From Winogradskyella forsetii (GTDB lineage Bacteria > Bacteroidota > Bacteroidia > Flavobacteriales > Flavobacteriaceae): a stretch of DNA of 64,000 nucleotides. Under the pieces are notes generated by a model. It did not search any database. It saw nothing but the letters and a program-made list of their open reading frames with translations, and was not told the origin of the DNA. The DNA is taken from the NCBI RefSeq assembly GCF_013394595.1, contig NZ_CP053348.1:3002001-3066000 (forward strand). Reading direction: 5' to 3'. This document shows positions 7,498 through 16,495 of this stretch, one piece after another. A program made the translations under genes and the position numbers. Each line of letters starts with the position of its first letter. Within the stretch, counting starts at the first letter, position 1.

Positions 7498-8112
7498 ATG
7501 AAAAAATTAAAAATCTTAATCCTATCAGGAGTTTGTGCGGCCGTTGGTGTGTTTTTAACTTTCCATTGGATAAGCTATAAAGCCAAAGGGTTCAACTATA
7601 ATGACATCGATACTATTCCGAAAAACAAAGTCGGACTTGTTCTTGGCGCAAGTAAATACGCCCCAAGCGGAAACATCAACTTGTTTTACAAATACCGAGT
7701 AGAAGCGGCGGTTGATCTTTACAAAGCCGGAAAAATAGACTACATTTTAGTCAGTGGTGATAATGGAAGAAAAGGCTACGACGAACCCACGGATTTTAAA
7801 AGCGATTTGATCGAAAAAGGTGTGCCTGCTGAACGTATATTTTTAGATTATGCAGGATTTAGAACTTTGGATTCCATTGTTAGGGCCAAGGAAATTTTTG
7901 GTCAGAATGCTATCACTATTATATCACAGCGCTTTCACAACCAGCGTGCCATTTACATCGCTCAACATTATGGCATTGATGCTGTGGCTTACAATGCAAA
8001 AGACGTTTATAAAACACCTGCGAGAGAATATTTGGCACGTGCCAAAGCAAGTTTAGATATACTGTTTAATGTAGAACCCAAATTTTTAGGCGATAAAATC
8101 GTCATTAAATAA
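7498..8112 (+). CDS. SanA/YdcF-like DUF218 membrane-anchored protein
   Basis: A 204-residue protein with one N-terminal membrane helix (residues 5-24) and a DUF218 domain. The family marks are 'KVGLVLGASKYAPSGNINLFYKYRVEAAVDLYKAGKIDYILVSGDNG' (about 43-89), the acidic 'YDEPTDFKSDLIEKGVPAERIFLDYAGFRTLDS' and 'TIISQRFHNQRAIYIAQHYGIDAVAYNAKD'. E. coli SanA of this family affects envelope permeability and vancomycin sensitivity at high temperature; the biochemical activity is not settled. The domain should face the periplasm. The gene heads a three-gene stretch with DUF2809 and DUF1361 genes. Confidence 0.85.
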   Translation: MKKLKILILSGVCAAVGVFLTFHWISYKAKGFNYNDIDTIPKNKVGLVLGASKYAPSGNINLFYKYRVEAAVDLYKAGKIDYILVSGDNGRKGYDEPTDFKSDLIEKGVPAERIFLDYAGFRTLDSIVRAKEIFGQNAITIISQRFHNQRAIYIAQHYGIDAVAYNAKDVYKTPAREYLARAKASLDILFNVEPKFLGDKIVIK

Positions 8113-8130
8113 ATTTAAAATTATTTCAAC

Positions 8131-8538
8131 ATGAAGCTTCAATTTAGCAAAAATTATTTGGCCTTGGCACACTTTCTGTTATTAGTGGAATTGGCCATTG
8201 CTTTCATCATAAAAACTGGATTTATTCGTTATACGTTTGGCGATTATCTCATCGTTATTTTACTATATGCAATTATCAGAGGATGTACCAACTTGAATGT
8301 GAGGGCTTCATGTTTGGTAGTCCTCTTGATTGCTTATGGGATTGAGTTTCTTCAGCTCACACCATTCTTAAGCTACTTCAATTTAGAAGATAGCTTTACG
8401 GCAAAACTTATTTTCGGCAGTACATTTCATGTCACGGATTTATTAGCTTATACCCTTGGAATTCTAACAGTTTTAGGCATTGAATCTTCGATTTCCAAAG
8501 TACAAAACTCAAAAAATATCAGATTATGGAAACACTAA
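8131..8538 (+). CDS. DUF2809 membrane protein
   Basis: A 135-residue protein with four hydrophobic helices. The segment 'RYTFGDYLIVILLYAIIRG' and the later 'AYGIEFLQLTPF...FGSTFHVTDLLAYTLGIL' match DUF2809, whose E. coli example is YjgA-like and of unknown function. Genes of this family often sit beside SanA/DUF218 genes, as here. It overlaps the next gene by 13 bases, so the two are translated together. Confidence 0.78.
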   Translation: MKLQFSKNYLALAHFLLLVELAIAFIIKTGFIRYTFGDYLIVILLYAIIRGCTNLNVRASCLVVLLIAYGIEFLQLTPFLSYFNLEDSFTAKLIFGSTFHVTDLLAYTLGILTVLGIESSISKVQNSKNIRLWKH

Positions 8539-9182
8539 AAACTATCGTTCAAACACGGTTTAGAACCTTATCACTCATTAGCGTGGCCTTAACCTTCAGT
8601 GTTATTTTATTGATGGTACGCATGAAATTGAACAAATCCTTTTTCTTTTTGTTTTTAATCTGGAATGTGTTTTTGGCCATCATACCTTATACCATAACTA
8701 TGTACCTCAGCACCAAACCCAATCTCAGTAAATTGAAACTGACGTTGTGGTCATTGGTTTGGTTGGCATTTTTGCCAAATGCACCCTATATTGTTACAGA
8801 CCTTATTCATATTAGAATAGGAAGCGACTCTCTTTTATGGCTCGATATTTTAGTGATTTTATCATTTGCACTGAGCGGCTTATTACTCTTTTATATGTCA
8901 ATTTTGGATATGCAAAAACTTGTTAAATCTAAATTTGAAAAATTGCCCATTGAAACGATTAGCATTAGCATTCTATTTTTATGTGGATTTGGAGTCTATC
9001 TTGGTCGCTTTTTACGCTATAATTCTTGGGAAATTATTAGTCAGCCACACCTATTGTTTTTAGATATTTTAAATATTATCATGGCGCCATTTCAGCACTA
9101 TGACGCTTGGTTGTTTACCTTAGGTTTTGGACTATTTTTGGTGGTTGGTTTTTGGATGTTTAGGAATTTGAATAAAATCTAA
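8526..9182 (+). CDS. DUF1361 membrane protein
   Basis: A 218-residue polytopic protein with about seven hydrophobic helices. DUF1361 marks are 'FLFLIWNVFLAIIPYTITMYL' (about 39-59), 'LAFLPNAPYIVTDLIHI' (about 82-98) and 'YLGRFLRYNSWEII' (about 158-171). The function of the family is unknown. Its start overlaps the DUF2809 gene; the operon appears to end here, before a 140-base spacer with the next promoter. Confidence 0.82.
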   Translation: METLKTIVQTRFRTLSLISVALTFSVILLMVRMKLNKSFFFLFLIWNVFLAIIPYTITMYLSTKPNLSKLKLTLWSLVWLAFLPNAPYIVTDLIHIRIGSDSLLWLDILVILSFALSGLLLFYMSILDMQKLVKSKFEKLPIETISISILFLCGFGVYLGRFLRYNSWEIISQPHLLFLDILNIIMAPFQHYDAWLFTLGFGLFLVVGFWMFRNLNKI

Positions 9183-9267
9183 AGGTATAAGAATGAATTC
9201 ATAATTCAATACGATTATCATTTTAGAATATTCACGTTATCCACTAGCTTTTAAAATCAATATTTCT

Positions 9268-9297
9268 TTTGAGTCTTAGTTCTTATTCATATCTTTA
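9268..9297 (+). promoter_or_regulatory. Candidate Bacteroidota promoter for the TlpA-like gene
   Basis: TTTG (9268-9271), 18 bases, then TATCTTTA (9290-9297), which differs from TAnnTTTG in the last base. The predicted start site lies about 18 bases before the ATG at 9323. Confidence 0.45.
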
Positions 9298-9322
9298 AAT
9301 AAACATTTTTAATTATTATAAA

Positions 9323-11227
9323 ATGAAAAAGATCACGCTCTTGGCATTTTTAATGCTAACAATACTCTCTTGCAAAAATGATAAGCAAGAAGAGAAAATT
9401 AACTCTAAAACTATTGGACAGCTTACTATTTCCAATGAAAAGCCGCAGCCTGGCGAAATGCTGGAAATCACTTATAAAAACGACAATGTTACGGACGCTT
9501 TTTACAATTATATGGTTGGTACAAAAAACTATCCTGTCGATATTGACTATGAAGCTTCCGAAAACGAGATAAAAGGCGCTATCAAAATCCCTGATTCTGC
9601 TGATGCCATTGCGCTTTTTTTTAAAGTAGGCGAAGATTACGACAACAATGATAAGGCTGGTTATATTATGCCATTATATAATAAGGAAGGCAACCCAATT
9701 CCTGGCAGTAATTCAGCTGCGGCCTTCTATTCTGTCAGAAACGGGAGTTTCTATGGTATTGAAGCAGACCCAGTTGATGTTGCCAAAGCTATAAAAACAG
9801 AAATGGATTCAAGTGCGGACCTTAAAAATAAATGGGAAACAGCGTATCTAAATTTAGCCTATAAAAACAATAAAGCCGAAGGCAAAACACTTATTGATAA
9901 TTATTTAGTGGAGCTCAATGAAAAAGCCAGTAAATCTGAAGAAGATTATACAAACTTGATGAATTTCAATAATACAATTGGAGAAACAACAAAATCCGAT
10001 TCTTTAAGAGCACTATTAATTGAAAAGTTTCCCAATGGAACTACTGCAAATTTAGAGTTAGCAAAACAGTTTAATACTGAAACTGATTTAGACAAAAAGA
10101 TAGCAATTTTTGAAACCTACATGAAACGCAATCCTAGAATGGATAATTTTAGTGATGGTATGGCTAGCTCTTTAGCATACCTCTATTTAGAAAAAGACGA
10201 TTTGGCTAATTTTGATAAGTATAGCCAAATGATGGTCGATAAAAACAGACGTGCTTATGGCCTAAACAATTTGGCATGGTCCTATGCAGAGAAGGGAGAA
10301 CAACTTGATGTTGCAGAAAAACTATCCAAAGAATCCCTCAGTATTATTGAAGCGCTACAAAAAGATCCTAATGGAAAACCTGATTATGCTACGCAGAGAA
10401 ATTACGAAAAAGGCCTAGAATCATCTTACAGTATGTTTGCAGATACCTATGCACTGATACAATTTAAACAAGGAAACGTAAAGGAAGCCATAACCTACCA
10501 AGAAAAGGCACACGACCCAAAGGCACAAGATGCAGAGGCAAATGCAAGATATATAAGTTACTTGATGGCAGACGAACAATATGAGTCTGTACTAGATAAA
10601 GCAGCCAAATTCATAAAGCTCGGTAATGGTAATGAGGATGTAAAAGCAGCTTATAAAAAAGCTTACCTAAATGTAAGTCCCTCAGCCAAAGACGTCAATG
10701 AAAAATTAGCCGCATTAGAAAAAGAAGGGTATAACAAAAGTGTTGCTGACATCAGATCAAAAATGATAGATGAGGCAGCACCACAATTTACCCTTAAGGA
10801 TACTAAAGGTAAAGATATTGCTTTGAACGACTTAAAAGGAAAAATTGTGATTCTGGATTTTTGGGCAACTTGGTGTGGGCCATGCAAAGCCTCTTTTCCC
10901 GGTATGCAGAAAGTGGTGACTAAATACAAAGATGATGAGAACGTAACTTTGCTGTTTGTGGATACTTTTGAAAGTGGAGCAAACAAAGAACAACTCGTTG
11001 AAGATTTCATTTCTGAAAATAAATATGATTTTCATATCGTTTATGATATACAACCTGAAGGCTCAACTCGTTTTGAAGTGGCAGACAAATATGAAGTAAC
11101 CGGAATTCCAACAAAAATTATCATAGGACCAGACGGCAAAATAAAATTCAGGTCTGTTGGCTATAATGGCTCAACCGATAAACTTATTGATGAAATGGAT
11201 ATAATGATTGATATTCTTAAATCTTAG
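9323..11227 (+). CDS. TlpA-like thioredoxin-domain lipoprotein
   Basis: A 634-residue lipoprotein: the N-terminus 'MKKITLLAFLMLTILSCKND' has a lipobox (ILSC) with Cys17 as the lipidation site. Residues about 30-140 look like a beta-sandwich domain, 150-460 are helical and TPR-like, and the C-terminal 150 residues are a TlpA/ResA thioredoxin fold with active-site C518-G-P-C521 in 'DFWATWCGPCKASF' and the cis-proline 'VTGIPTKIII'. Such proteins are reductants of periplasmic disulfides, for example for c-type cytochrome assembly. The N-terminal extension is typical of Bacteroidota TlpA-like proteins. It is monocistronic. Confidence 0.88.
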   Translation: MKKITLLAFLMLTILSCKNDKQEEKINSKTIGQLTISNEKPQPGEMLEITYKNDNVTDAFYNYMVGTKNYPVDIDYEASENEIKGAIKIPDSADAIALFFKVGEDYDNNDKAGYIMPLYNKEGNPIPGSNSAAAFYSVRNGSFYGIEADPVDVAKAIKTEMDSSADLKNKWETAYLNLAYKNNKAEGKTLIDNYLVELNEKASKSEEDYTNLMNFNNTIGETTKSDSLRALLIEKFPNGTTANLELAKQFNTETDLDKKIAIFETYMKRNPRMDNFSDGMASSLAYLYLEKDDLANFDKYSQMMVDKNRRAYGLNNLAWSYAEKGEQLDVAEKLSKESLSIIEALQKDPNGKPDYATQRNYEKGLESSYSMFADTYALIQFKQGNVKEAITYQEKAHDPKAQDAEANARYISYLMADEQYESVLDKAAKFIKLGNGNEDVKAAYKKAYLNVSPSAKDVNEKLAALEKEGYNKSVADIRSKMIDEAAPQFTLKDTKGKDIALNDLKGKIVILDFWATWCGPCKASFPGMQKVVTKYKDDENVTLLFVDTFESGANKEQLVEDFISENKYDFHIVYDIQPEGSTRFEVADKYEVTGIPTKIIIGPDGKIKFRSVGYNGSTDKLIDEMDIMIDILKS

Positions 11228-11301
11228 TTCTGTAATTATTTAGTACGTACGTTCAAAACGTGAAGACTTAAAAATGATAAAATTAAGTTGTATTGAATAA
11301 G

Positions 11302-12096
11302 TTATAAATCCCTATTCTTATCCTGAATTCTTCGGATAATTTTTGTTGCTCTATTACGAGTTAGCATTCTTGGTAAAATGGACAAGAATTTATTGAGTGT
11401 TCCAGGTATGGCAACCACCCGTCCATTTTGCATCGCTTTATAGCCATAAGCCGCTACACGTTTGGGACAAGCCATATTAAAAGCTATTCTATTTTCTACC
11501 GTATCTTGAGAAACCACACTTTGAAAGGCTGTTTTTGTTGGACCTGGACATAAGGCGGTAACCGTAACACCTGTGCCTCTTAACTCATTGGAAATAGCTT
11601 GTGAAAATGATAAAAGATACGATTTAGACGCGTAATATAAAGCCATCATCGGACCTGGTTGAAAAGCCGCCAAAGATGACAGATTTAAAATTTTTCCCGA
11701 ACCACGTTCTACCATATCTGGTAAAAGTAATTTTATTAAATGTGTAGCGGTCAATACATGTAAATGTAACATTTGCGATTCGCGCTCCCAATCCGTATCA
11801 CAGAACGTTCCAAATAAACCAAAACCGGCATTATTAATGACCACATCAATAGAAATATCGCTAATCGCTTCATAGATATCGTTAGCAACATTAGCCACGC
11901 TCAAGTCTTTTAGCAACAAAGTAATCTTAGTAGCATAAGTATCTAAAATGAAATCCTTCGTATGTTCCAGTTTTTCTGAATCAACATCAATTAAAATAAG
12001 ATTATAACCATCCTTAGCCAACAGAAGCGCCAACTCTAAACCCAATCCGGAAGCTGCACCTGTCACTAAAGCTGTTTGATTTTTACTCGTTTCCAT
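11302..12096 (-). CDS. Short-chain dehydrogenase/reductase
   Basis: A 264-residue classical SDR. The Rossmann motif TGAASGLG (residues 12-19), the NNAG motif (about 87-90), the catalytic Ser in 'LNLSSLAAF' and the YASK tetrad are all present, so the enzyme should be active. An acidic residue after beta-2 (LILIDVDSEKL) points to NAD(H) rather than NADP(H) preference. The substrate cannot be told. The gene begins inside the last codons of the upstream dehydrogenase (14-base overlap), so the two form an operon. Confidence 0.88.
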   Translation of the reverse strand: METSKNQTALVTGAASGLGLELALLLAKDGYNLILIDVDSEKLEHTKDFILDTYATKITLLLKDLSVANVANDIYEAISDISIDVVINNAGFGLFGTFCDTDWERESQMLHLHVLTATHLIKLLLPDMVERGSGKILNLSSLAAFQPGPMMALYYASKSYLLSFSQAISNELRGTGVTVTALCPGPTKTAFQSVVSQDTVENRIAFNMACPKRVAAYGYKAMQNGRVVAIPGTLNKFLSILPRMLTRNRATKIIRRIQDKNRDL

Positions 12097-13288
12097 CGAT
12101 ATAATCTTGTAAATAACTAAAACGCTTAGTTAATTTACCATTTTCCGTAATCTTGGCCCGTTTTAAAATTTCCCTTTCGTCGTTATTGAAAAAAGCCGGA
12201 ATCACATGTTCTAAAAATGTTTCCCCAAAACCCTCACTAGCATCTTTTGGCAATTCGCATGGCAAATTATCCACGGCCATAACGGTTATTGCGTTTTCAG
12301 CATCAAAAGCCACTTCTTTTTCTGTTTGCGGATCATATCCATAAAAAGGATCTGCAATGGTTGAAGGCCTAATAGTACTTGCCACTGGACCATCGATATC
12401 ACAAGATACATCAGCCACTAAATTAATTCTGAAGTCTGGATGTTTGGCATCTTCCCGTGTAAACAAATAAGGGGCATTATTACCATAAAAATGTCCAGCA
12501 ATAAAATAATCGGTCTCTTTGGCATAAGGCATAAAATTGCTTTCGTATCCCGATGGATCCTTATAAAACTTGTACTTATCGCCTACCTTACCATCTTTTC
12601 GTTTAGCATATTCCATGACATCTGCCATGACATAAACGGGTTCAGTAAACTGAGATGTCAAATATAAAGCATCACTTATTTGTTTAATTCCCAAATGATC
12701 CAAAATCTCCTTGGCACCATAGGCTACCTTTCCTGTTCCAGTAAGAAGAATTTTTAAATTTGGAATCGTAATTTTATCCAATTCCGATTTAACCTCATTT
12801 AAATCTGCAAGGGTTTCTACTTTCGGTAAATTGAACAAACCATCGCGTAAACCCAAAGCTCTAAAACCATTGTAAGCACCAACCAAACCTGCATAACGAC
12901 CGAAGCCAATTAAACGCGCACCACTTTTTTTAACTATGGTTTCATGGTCGAACAATTCAATATTTTTTTCCAACATTGCCATTAGAAGCGCTCTGTTGTA
13001 CGGTTGCTTTTTTATGGTATGTGAAAAGAAAAAGTATTTTTTATTTGGGATTAGATTTTCAATGGGAACTTCTTTTACTCCAATCATCACATCAGCTTCA
13101 GAGACATCGTCCAAAACTTCGAAGCCTTTTTTTCTATAGGCCTCATCAGGGAAAATCCTGATATCCGAAGATTCTACAATGAATCTTACCTTTGGATAGG
13201 CCAATTGTGCTTCTGCTAAATGTTCTGGAGAAAAAACCACGCGTCTATCTGGTGGATTTTTACGTTCTTTTATGATGGCAAATGTCAT
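12083..13288 (-). CDS. Saccharopine dehydrogenase (lysine-forming)/alanine dehydrogenase-like enzyme
   Basis: A 401-residue protein of the AlaDh/PNT superfamily. The N-terminal 'IIKERKNPPDRRVVFSPEHLAEA' domain resembles alanine dehydrogenase, 'FSHTIKKQPYNRALLMAML' and 'DHETIVKKSGARLIGFGRYAGLVGAYNG' follow, and a Rossmann-like 'LLTGTGKVAYGA' (about 192-203) binds nucleotide. 'VSCDIDGPVASTIRPSTIADPFYGYDP' near residue 300 is the pattern of LYS1-type saccharopine dehydrogenase. A role in lysine/alpha-amino-acid metabolism is likely, but the exact substrate is not proven. It is the first gene of a pair with the SDR. Confidence 0.75.
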   Translation of the reverse strand: MTFAIIKERKNPPDRRVVFSPEHLAEAQLAYPKVRFIVESSDIRIFPDEAYRKKGFEVLDDVSEADVMIGVKEVPIENLIPNKKYFFFSHTIKKQPYNRALLMAMLEKNIELFDHETIVKKSGARLIGFGRYAGLVGAYNGFRALGLRDGLFNLPKVETLADLNEVKSELDKITIPNLKILLTGTGKVAYGAKEILDHLGIKQISDALYLTSQFTEPVYVMADVMEYAKRKDGKVGDKYKFYKDPSGYESNFMPYAKETDYFIAGHFYGNNAPYLFTREDAKHPDFRINLVADVSCDIDGPVASTIRPSTIADPFYGYDPQTEKEVAFDAENAITVMAVDNLPCELPKDASEGFGETFLEHVIPAFFNNDEREILKRAKITENGKLTKRFSYLQDYIDGNE

Positions 13289-13485
13289 TATATACGATAA
13301 AATTTAAGTTATTGGAAAAAACAAGTTCGTTTCTCAGCTTGTCCTGATCTACTTTCTTGCATTTACTGAAAGTAGGCTTTAGAATTATGGATTGCAACTT
13401 ACAAATTACTAGCTAAATATAGAAATAACTTTATCACGAAAATAACTTCATTCTATAGCTTTAACCTCATTTACTACGTATATGA

Positions 13486-13698
13486 CTAATCGGCTCGCTC
13501 TACCTCACTTTCAATTTTAAGGACATAATCTCCGTCTTCTTGCTCAATATAAAGTGCTTTATTACCTTCTTCTCCGTTTCTTGTAATCTCGCTGCCCTTT
13601 ATGGTTTTGGTCACTTTTTCTGAATACGTTTCCATGACTTTACCTTCTGCGGTACCGTTGCCCCATTTCCATTTCACTTTAGTTCCTTTTTTAATCAT
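13486..13698 (-). CDS. DUF2945 (HVA1-type Tudor) small protein
   Basis: A 70-residue basic protein with the DUF2945 pattern: 'IKKGTKVKWKWGNGTAEGKV' followed by 'VTKTIKGSEITRNGEEGNKALYIEQEDGDYVLK'. The family has a Tudor/SH3-like barrel and was named for a fungal hypervirulence protein; bacterial members are uncharacterised. It is a single-gene unit. Confidence 0.82.
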   Translation of the reverse strand: MIKKGTKVKWKWGNGTAEGKVMETYSEKVTKTIKGSEITRNGEEGNKALYIEQEDGDYVLKIESEVERAD

Positions 13699-13865
13699 GG
13701 TATCATAGAATTTATTGTACTAACAAAAATATAAAGTTATTTAGGAATTGCGAAAAAACCCTTCCTTTTAAATAGCAATTCAGTTAAGATAAACTTCGAT
13801 AGAACAACTCATACTGATGGATTTATCTTTTATTAAGACAATTATAAACCAACAAAAAATATAAA

Positions 13866-14636
13866 ATGAGCTCAAAAAAAGAAATGCTCTCCCGTTTTGG
13901 GATGGCTGCAAAAGGAATTGTCTACCTGCTAATTGGCGTATTGACGGCTATGGCTGCTTTTGGACAAGGTGGAAGTAAAAGTGGTAAGGACGGCATATTA
14001 AAGTTTTTGGCGCAACAATCTTATGGTAAGATATTGCTTATTGCCCTCGGTTTAGGTCTAATTGCCTATACATTCTATAGACTCTATCAAGGATTTGGCA
14101 ATATAAAAAATCACGATGATGATGCTAAAGGCTATTTTAAGCGCACAGCTTATGTAGTGAGTGGACTGATTTACGGTTATTTTGCGTTTTCTGCATTGAA
14201 AATGGCTTTTGGCAGTTCTTCTGGGGATTCTGGTTCTTCTTCCCAATTACTGAATTCAGAATACGGAGATATAATTGCAATTGTAATTGCCATTATATTA
14301 TTAGGAAAAGCCATATATGAATTCTATGTAGCTTATTCTGGAAAATATAAAGAGGACATTGAACATGCAGGCATTGATCCAGATGCCCAGAGTTTGCTGA
14401 CCAAAGCAGGAAAAATGGGCTTTACGGCTAGAGGTATTGTGGCTGGCATCATGGCTTTTTTATTTTTTAAGACGGGTATGGGAAATTCTGGTGGCGACAT
14501 CAACAGAGCTGATGCCTTTAGTTTATTACAAAATGAATTTGGATCAGTTGCTATGGGTCTCGTGGCTTTAGGGGTGGCACTGTACGGTGTTTTTATGCTG
14601 ATAAAATCCAAATATCCTGACACAAATGTCAGATAA
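13866..14636 (+). CDS. DUF1206 membrane protein
   Basis: A 256-residue protein with six hydrophobic helices arranged as three repeats of a DUF1206 pair. The repeat signature 'FGMAAKGIVYLLIGVLTAMAAFG' (11-33) recurs as 'YFKRTAYVVSGLIYGYFAFSAL' and 'MGFTARGIVAGIMAFLFFKT', each followed by a 'LGLGLIAYTFYRLYQGF'-type helix. The family function is unknown. It is divergent from the DUF2945 gene. Confidence 0.88.
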   Translation: MSSKKEMLSRFGMAAKGIVYLLIGVLTAMAAFGQGGSKSGKDGILKFLAQQSYGKILLIALGLGLIAYTFYRLYQGFGNIKNHDDDAKGYFKRTAYVVSGLIYGYFAFSALKMAFGSSSGDSGSSSQLLNSEYGDIIAIVIAIILLGKAIYEFYVAYSGKYKEDIEHAGIDPDAQSLLTKAGKMGFTARGIVAGIMAFLFFKTGMGNSGGDINRADAFSLLQNEFGSVAMGLVALGVALYGVFMLIKSKYPDTNVR

Positions 14637-14767
14637 GACATTTGCTTCAACTTTGAACTGACATATTTTCTTAATGCTATTATAAAAATGTAATGGTATT
14701 ACTTTTGCAATACTATTTTTAGTAATTTCGCCAACCTTGAAACCGTAATAAGCGTTTCATGGTTGCT

Positions 14768-14906
14768 GCGTTAGGGATAGAAGTGGCATCCTTTTGCTTT
14801 TTTTGCAAAAGATATAATGGAAAGCCCGACTGAAGCGTTTCCTGCAAGGCTTGTACCAAACTTGTTTTGGCATCTAAACCTTGTAGGTATTAAGCGGAAG
14901 GAACGC
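14768..14906 (+). ncRNA. Candidate structured small RNA upstream of ssrA
   Basis: The 364 bases between the DUF1206 gene and tmRNA hold no credible gene. Inside, 'gcgttagggatagaagtggc' (14768-14787) can close with 'aacgc' at 14902-14906; within lies the hairpin ttttgc/gcaaaa (about 14792-14810) flanked by 'ggcatcc' and 'gatataatggaaagcccgac', and a 'gcaaggc..' arm follows. A run of A/T comes after the closing stem. A promoter-like TACTTTTG (14700-14707) precedes it. The 'gttagggat...gaaagcccga' pattern looks to me like an element seen in other Flavobacteriaceae intergenic regions, but I cannot name it with certainty. Confidence 0.45.
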
Positions 14907-14940
14907 CCAAAAAAAATATTATCATTTATTAATTGATGAG

Positions 14941-14961
14941 ATCCTGAAACAAGTTCAGGAT
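14941..14961. repeat. Dispersed palindrome atcctgaa/ttcaggat
   Basis: Perfect 8+8 inverted repeat with a 5-base loop (acaag), preceded by 'gatgag'. The form 'gatcctgaaacaagttcagga' is a frequent dispersed repeat in Flavobacteriaceae. It lies 40 bases before tmRNA and may end transcription of the upstream RNA. Confidence 0.55.
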
Positions 14962-15000
14962 TAATTCGATTACGCAAATTAAAATTTGCTATCTCATTAA

Positions 15001-15393
15001 GGGGTCGACTGGTTTTGACAGCGAGATTAATTAGATGGTAAGCACGTCGTGTAATGGCATTGAAACACGTAAAAGGCTAGACCAAATTTTAAACGGCGAG
15101 AATAACTACGCTTTAGCTGCATAATCTGAATTATAGTAAGATTCGTGCTTATTCCTACTAGGTAGGAAGGCTAAATGTCTCCGAAAAGCCCTAGTCAGTG
15201 GCGTTTCTATTTGAGGCATCGTAAAAATTGACTAAGATCGTGTAGCGCTTCGATGCACTTTCGAGATTAAGAAGCTAAGTTGTAAGTAGGTTGTCTTTAA
15301 CCAGCTTGCAATCGAAAACCCAAGAAAAGAATAAACGTGTAGAAAGCCCTTTGGTTACTTGTTTGGACGAGAGTTCGATTCTCTCCGACTCCA
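15001..15393 (+). ncRNA. ssrA: Transfer-messenger RNA (tmRNA)
   Basis: One-piece tmRNA of about 393 bases. The 5' 'ggggtcgactggttttgaca' and 3' 'gagttcgattctctccgact' ends form the tRNA-like domain, with acceptor stem GGGGTCG/CGACTCC (15001-15007 with 15386-15392) and discriminator A15393; CCA is not fully encoded. The tag frame at 15095-15124 reads GGC GAG AAT AAC TAC GCT TTA GCT GCA TAA, giving GENNYALAA, a Bacteroidota-type tag. With SmpB it rescues stalled ribosomes and marks products for ClpXP-type proteolysis. An AAAATTTG element at about 14981-14988 is a plausible -7 box. Confidence 0.96.
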
Positions 15394-15399
15394 CAATCA

Positions 15400-15428
15400 C
15401 CCTGTAAATATTGATTTACAGGGTTTTT
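15400..15428 (+). terminator. Rho-independent terminator of ssrA
   Basis: ccctgtaaat (15400-15409) pairs with atttacaggg (15414-15423), followed by ttttt; it begins seven bases after the mature tmRNA end. Confidence 0.85.
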
Positions 15429-15467
15429 AATTTTTCTATTAATAAGCAGCTAATTACAACTAAAAAG

Positions 15468-16487
15468 TTAAACCAACGCTCTTAAAGTTAGAGCGGCTGT
15501 TTCTGCCGTAATATCGCGTTGAGGACCGGCAAACATCTCATAACCGACCATAAATTTCTTTACCGTTGCACTCCTCAAAAGTGGAGGGTAGAAACTCATG
15601 TGCCAATGCCAATGACTATTTTTGGCATTGTTAGTAGGAGATTGATGAATTCCACTGGAATACGGAAAAGAACAATTGAACAATTTATCGTAGGCCTTGG
15701 TAATTGCAGCAATGGCTTCCGCAAACCATACCGTTTGTGTAACAGGTATTTTACTTATGTTTATTTGATGCGCTTTGGGTACAATCATTATTTCATAAGG
15801 CCATGTGGCCCAAAACGGAACTAAAACTACAAAAGCTTCATTTTCAAAAACAATACGCTCCTTTAATACTAATTCTTGCTTAAGATAATCACCAAGCAAT
15901 GAGCGATTGAATTTGCTGAAGTAATTTAGTTGACTGTTATCCTTTTTTACAATTTCATCGGGCAATGAACTTTGACTCCAGATTTGACCATGAGGATGCG
16001 GATTGCTACACCCCATAACCTCTCCTTTATTTTCAAATATCTGAACGTAATTAATAGTTGCCATACTTCCTAAAACCTCATACTCCTTTTGCCATGTCTG
16101 AACAACTTCTTCAATTTCGGCAACTGACATTTGAGCTAAACTTTTTGAGTGGTCTGGACTAAAACAAACCACTTTGCATATCCCTGTTTCTGTTTCGGCT
16201 TTTATAAGTCCATCCTCAATTTTAAAATGCTCATCGTGCTGAGATAGCGCTGCAAAATCATTCTTAAAAACATATACGCTTTCATAATTAGGGTTTGCTT
16301 CTCCACTAGCTCTTTTGTTTCCTGCACATAAATAACAATTAGGGTCATAGCTTGGTCTTTTGGAAGTAGGCAATTCTTCCTCCTTCCCTTGCCAAGGTCG
16401 TTTGGCTCTATGTGGAGATACTAAAACCCATTCCTCCGTTAAAATATTAAAGCGCTTATGTGAAGCGTTCTGTAAATCATTTTCCAT
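15468..16487 (-). CDS. galT: Galactose-1-phosphate uridylyltransferase
   Basis: A 339-residue enzyme of the Leloir pathway exchanging UMP between UDP-glucose and galactose-1-phosphate. The active-site motif His164-Pro-His166-Gly-Gln is in 'GCSNPHPHGQIW', His166 being the residue that carries UMP; 'NPNCYLCAGNKRASG' with its cysteines and 'NNAKNSHWHWHMSFYPP' are the metal-binding and C-terminal histidine motifs. The length is typical. It lies eight bases downstream of galK and is co-transcribed with it and the upstream regulator. Confidence 0.96.
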   Translation of the reverse strand: MENDLQNASHKRFNILTEEWVLVSPHRAKRPWQGKEEELPTSKRPSYDPNCYLCAGNKRASGEANPNYESVYVFKNDFAALSQHDEHFKIEDGLIKAETETGICKVVCFSPDHSKSLAQMSVAEIEEVVQTWQKEYEVLGSMATINYVQIFENKGEVMGCSNPHPHGQIWSQSSLPDEIVKKDNSQLNYFSKFNRSLLGDYLKQELVLKERIVFENEAFVVLVPFWATWPYEIMIVPKAHQINISKIPVTQTVWFAEAIAAITKAYDKLFNCSFPYSSGIHQSPTNNAKNSHWHWHMSFYPPLLRSATVKKFMVGYEMFAGPQRDITAETAALTLRALV

Positions 16488-16495
16488 TTTAGTCT

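Noticed and set aside
14771..14977. Minus-strand open frame across the candidate RNA
   Set aside because: It lies over the structured segment and the dispersed palindrome, has no recognisable domain and no promoter.
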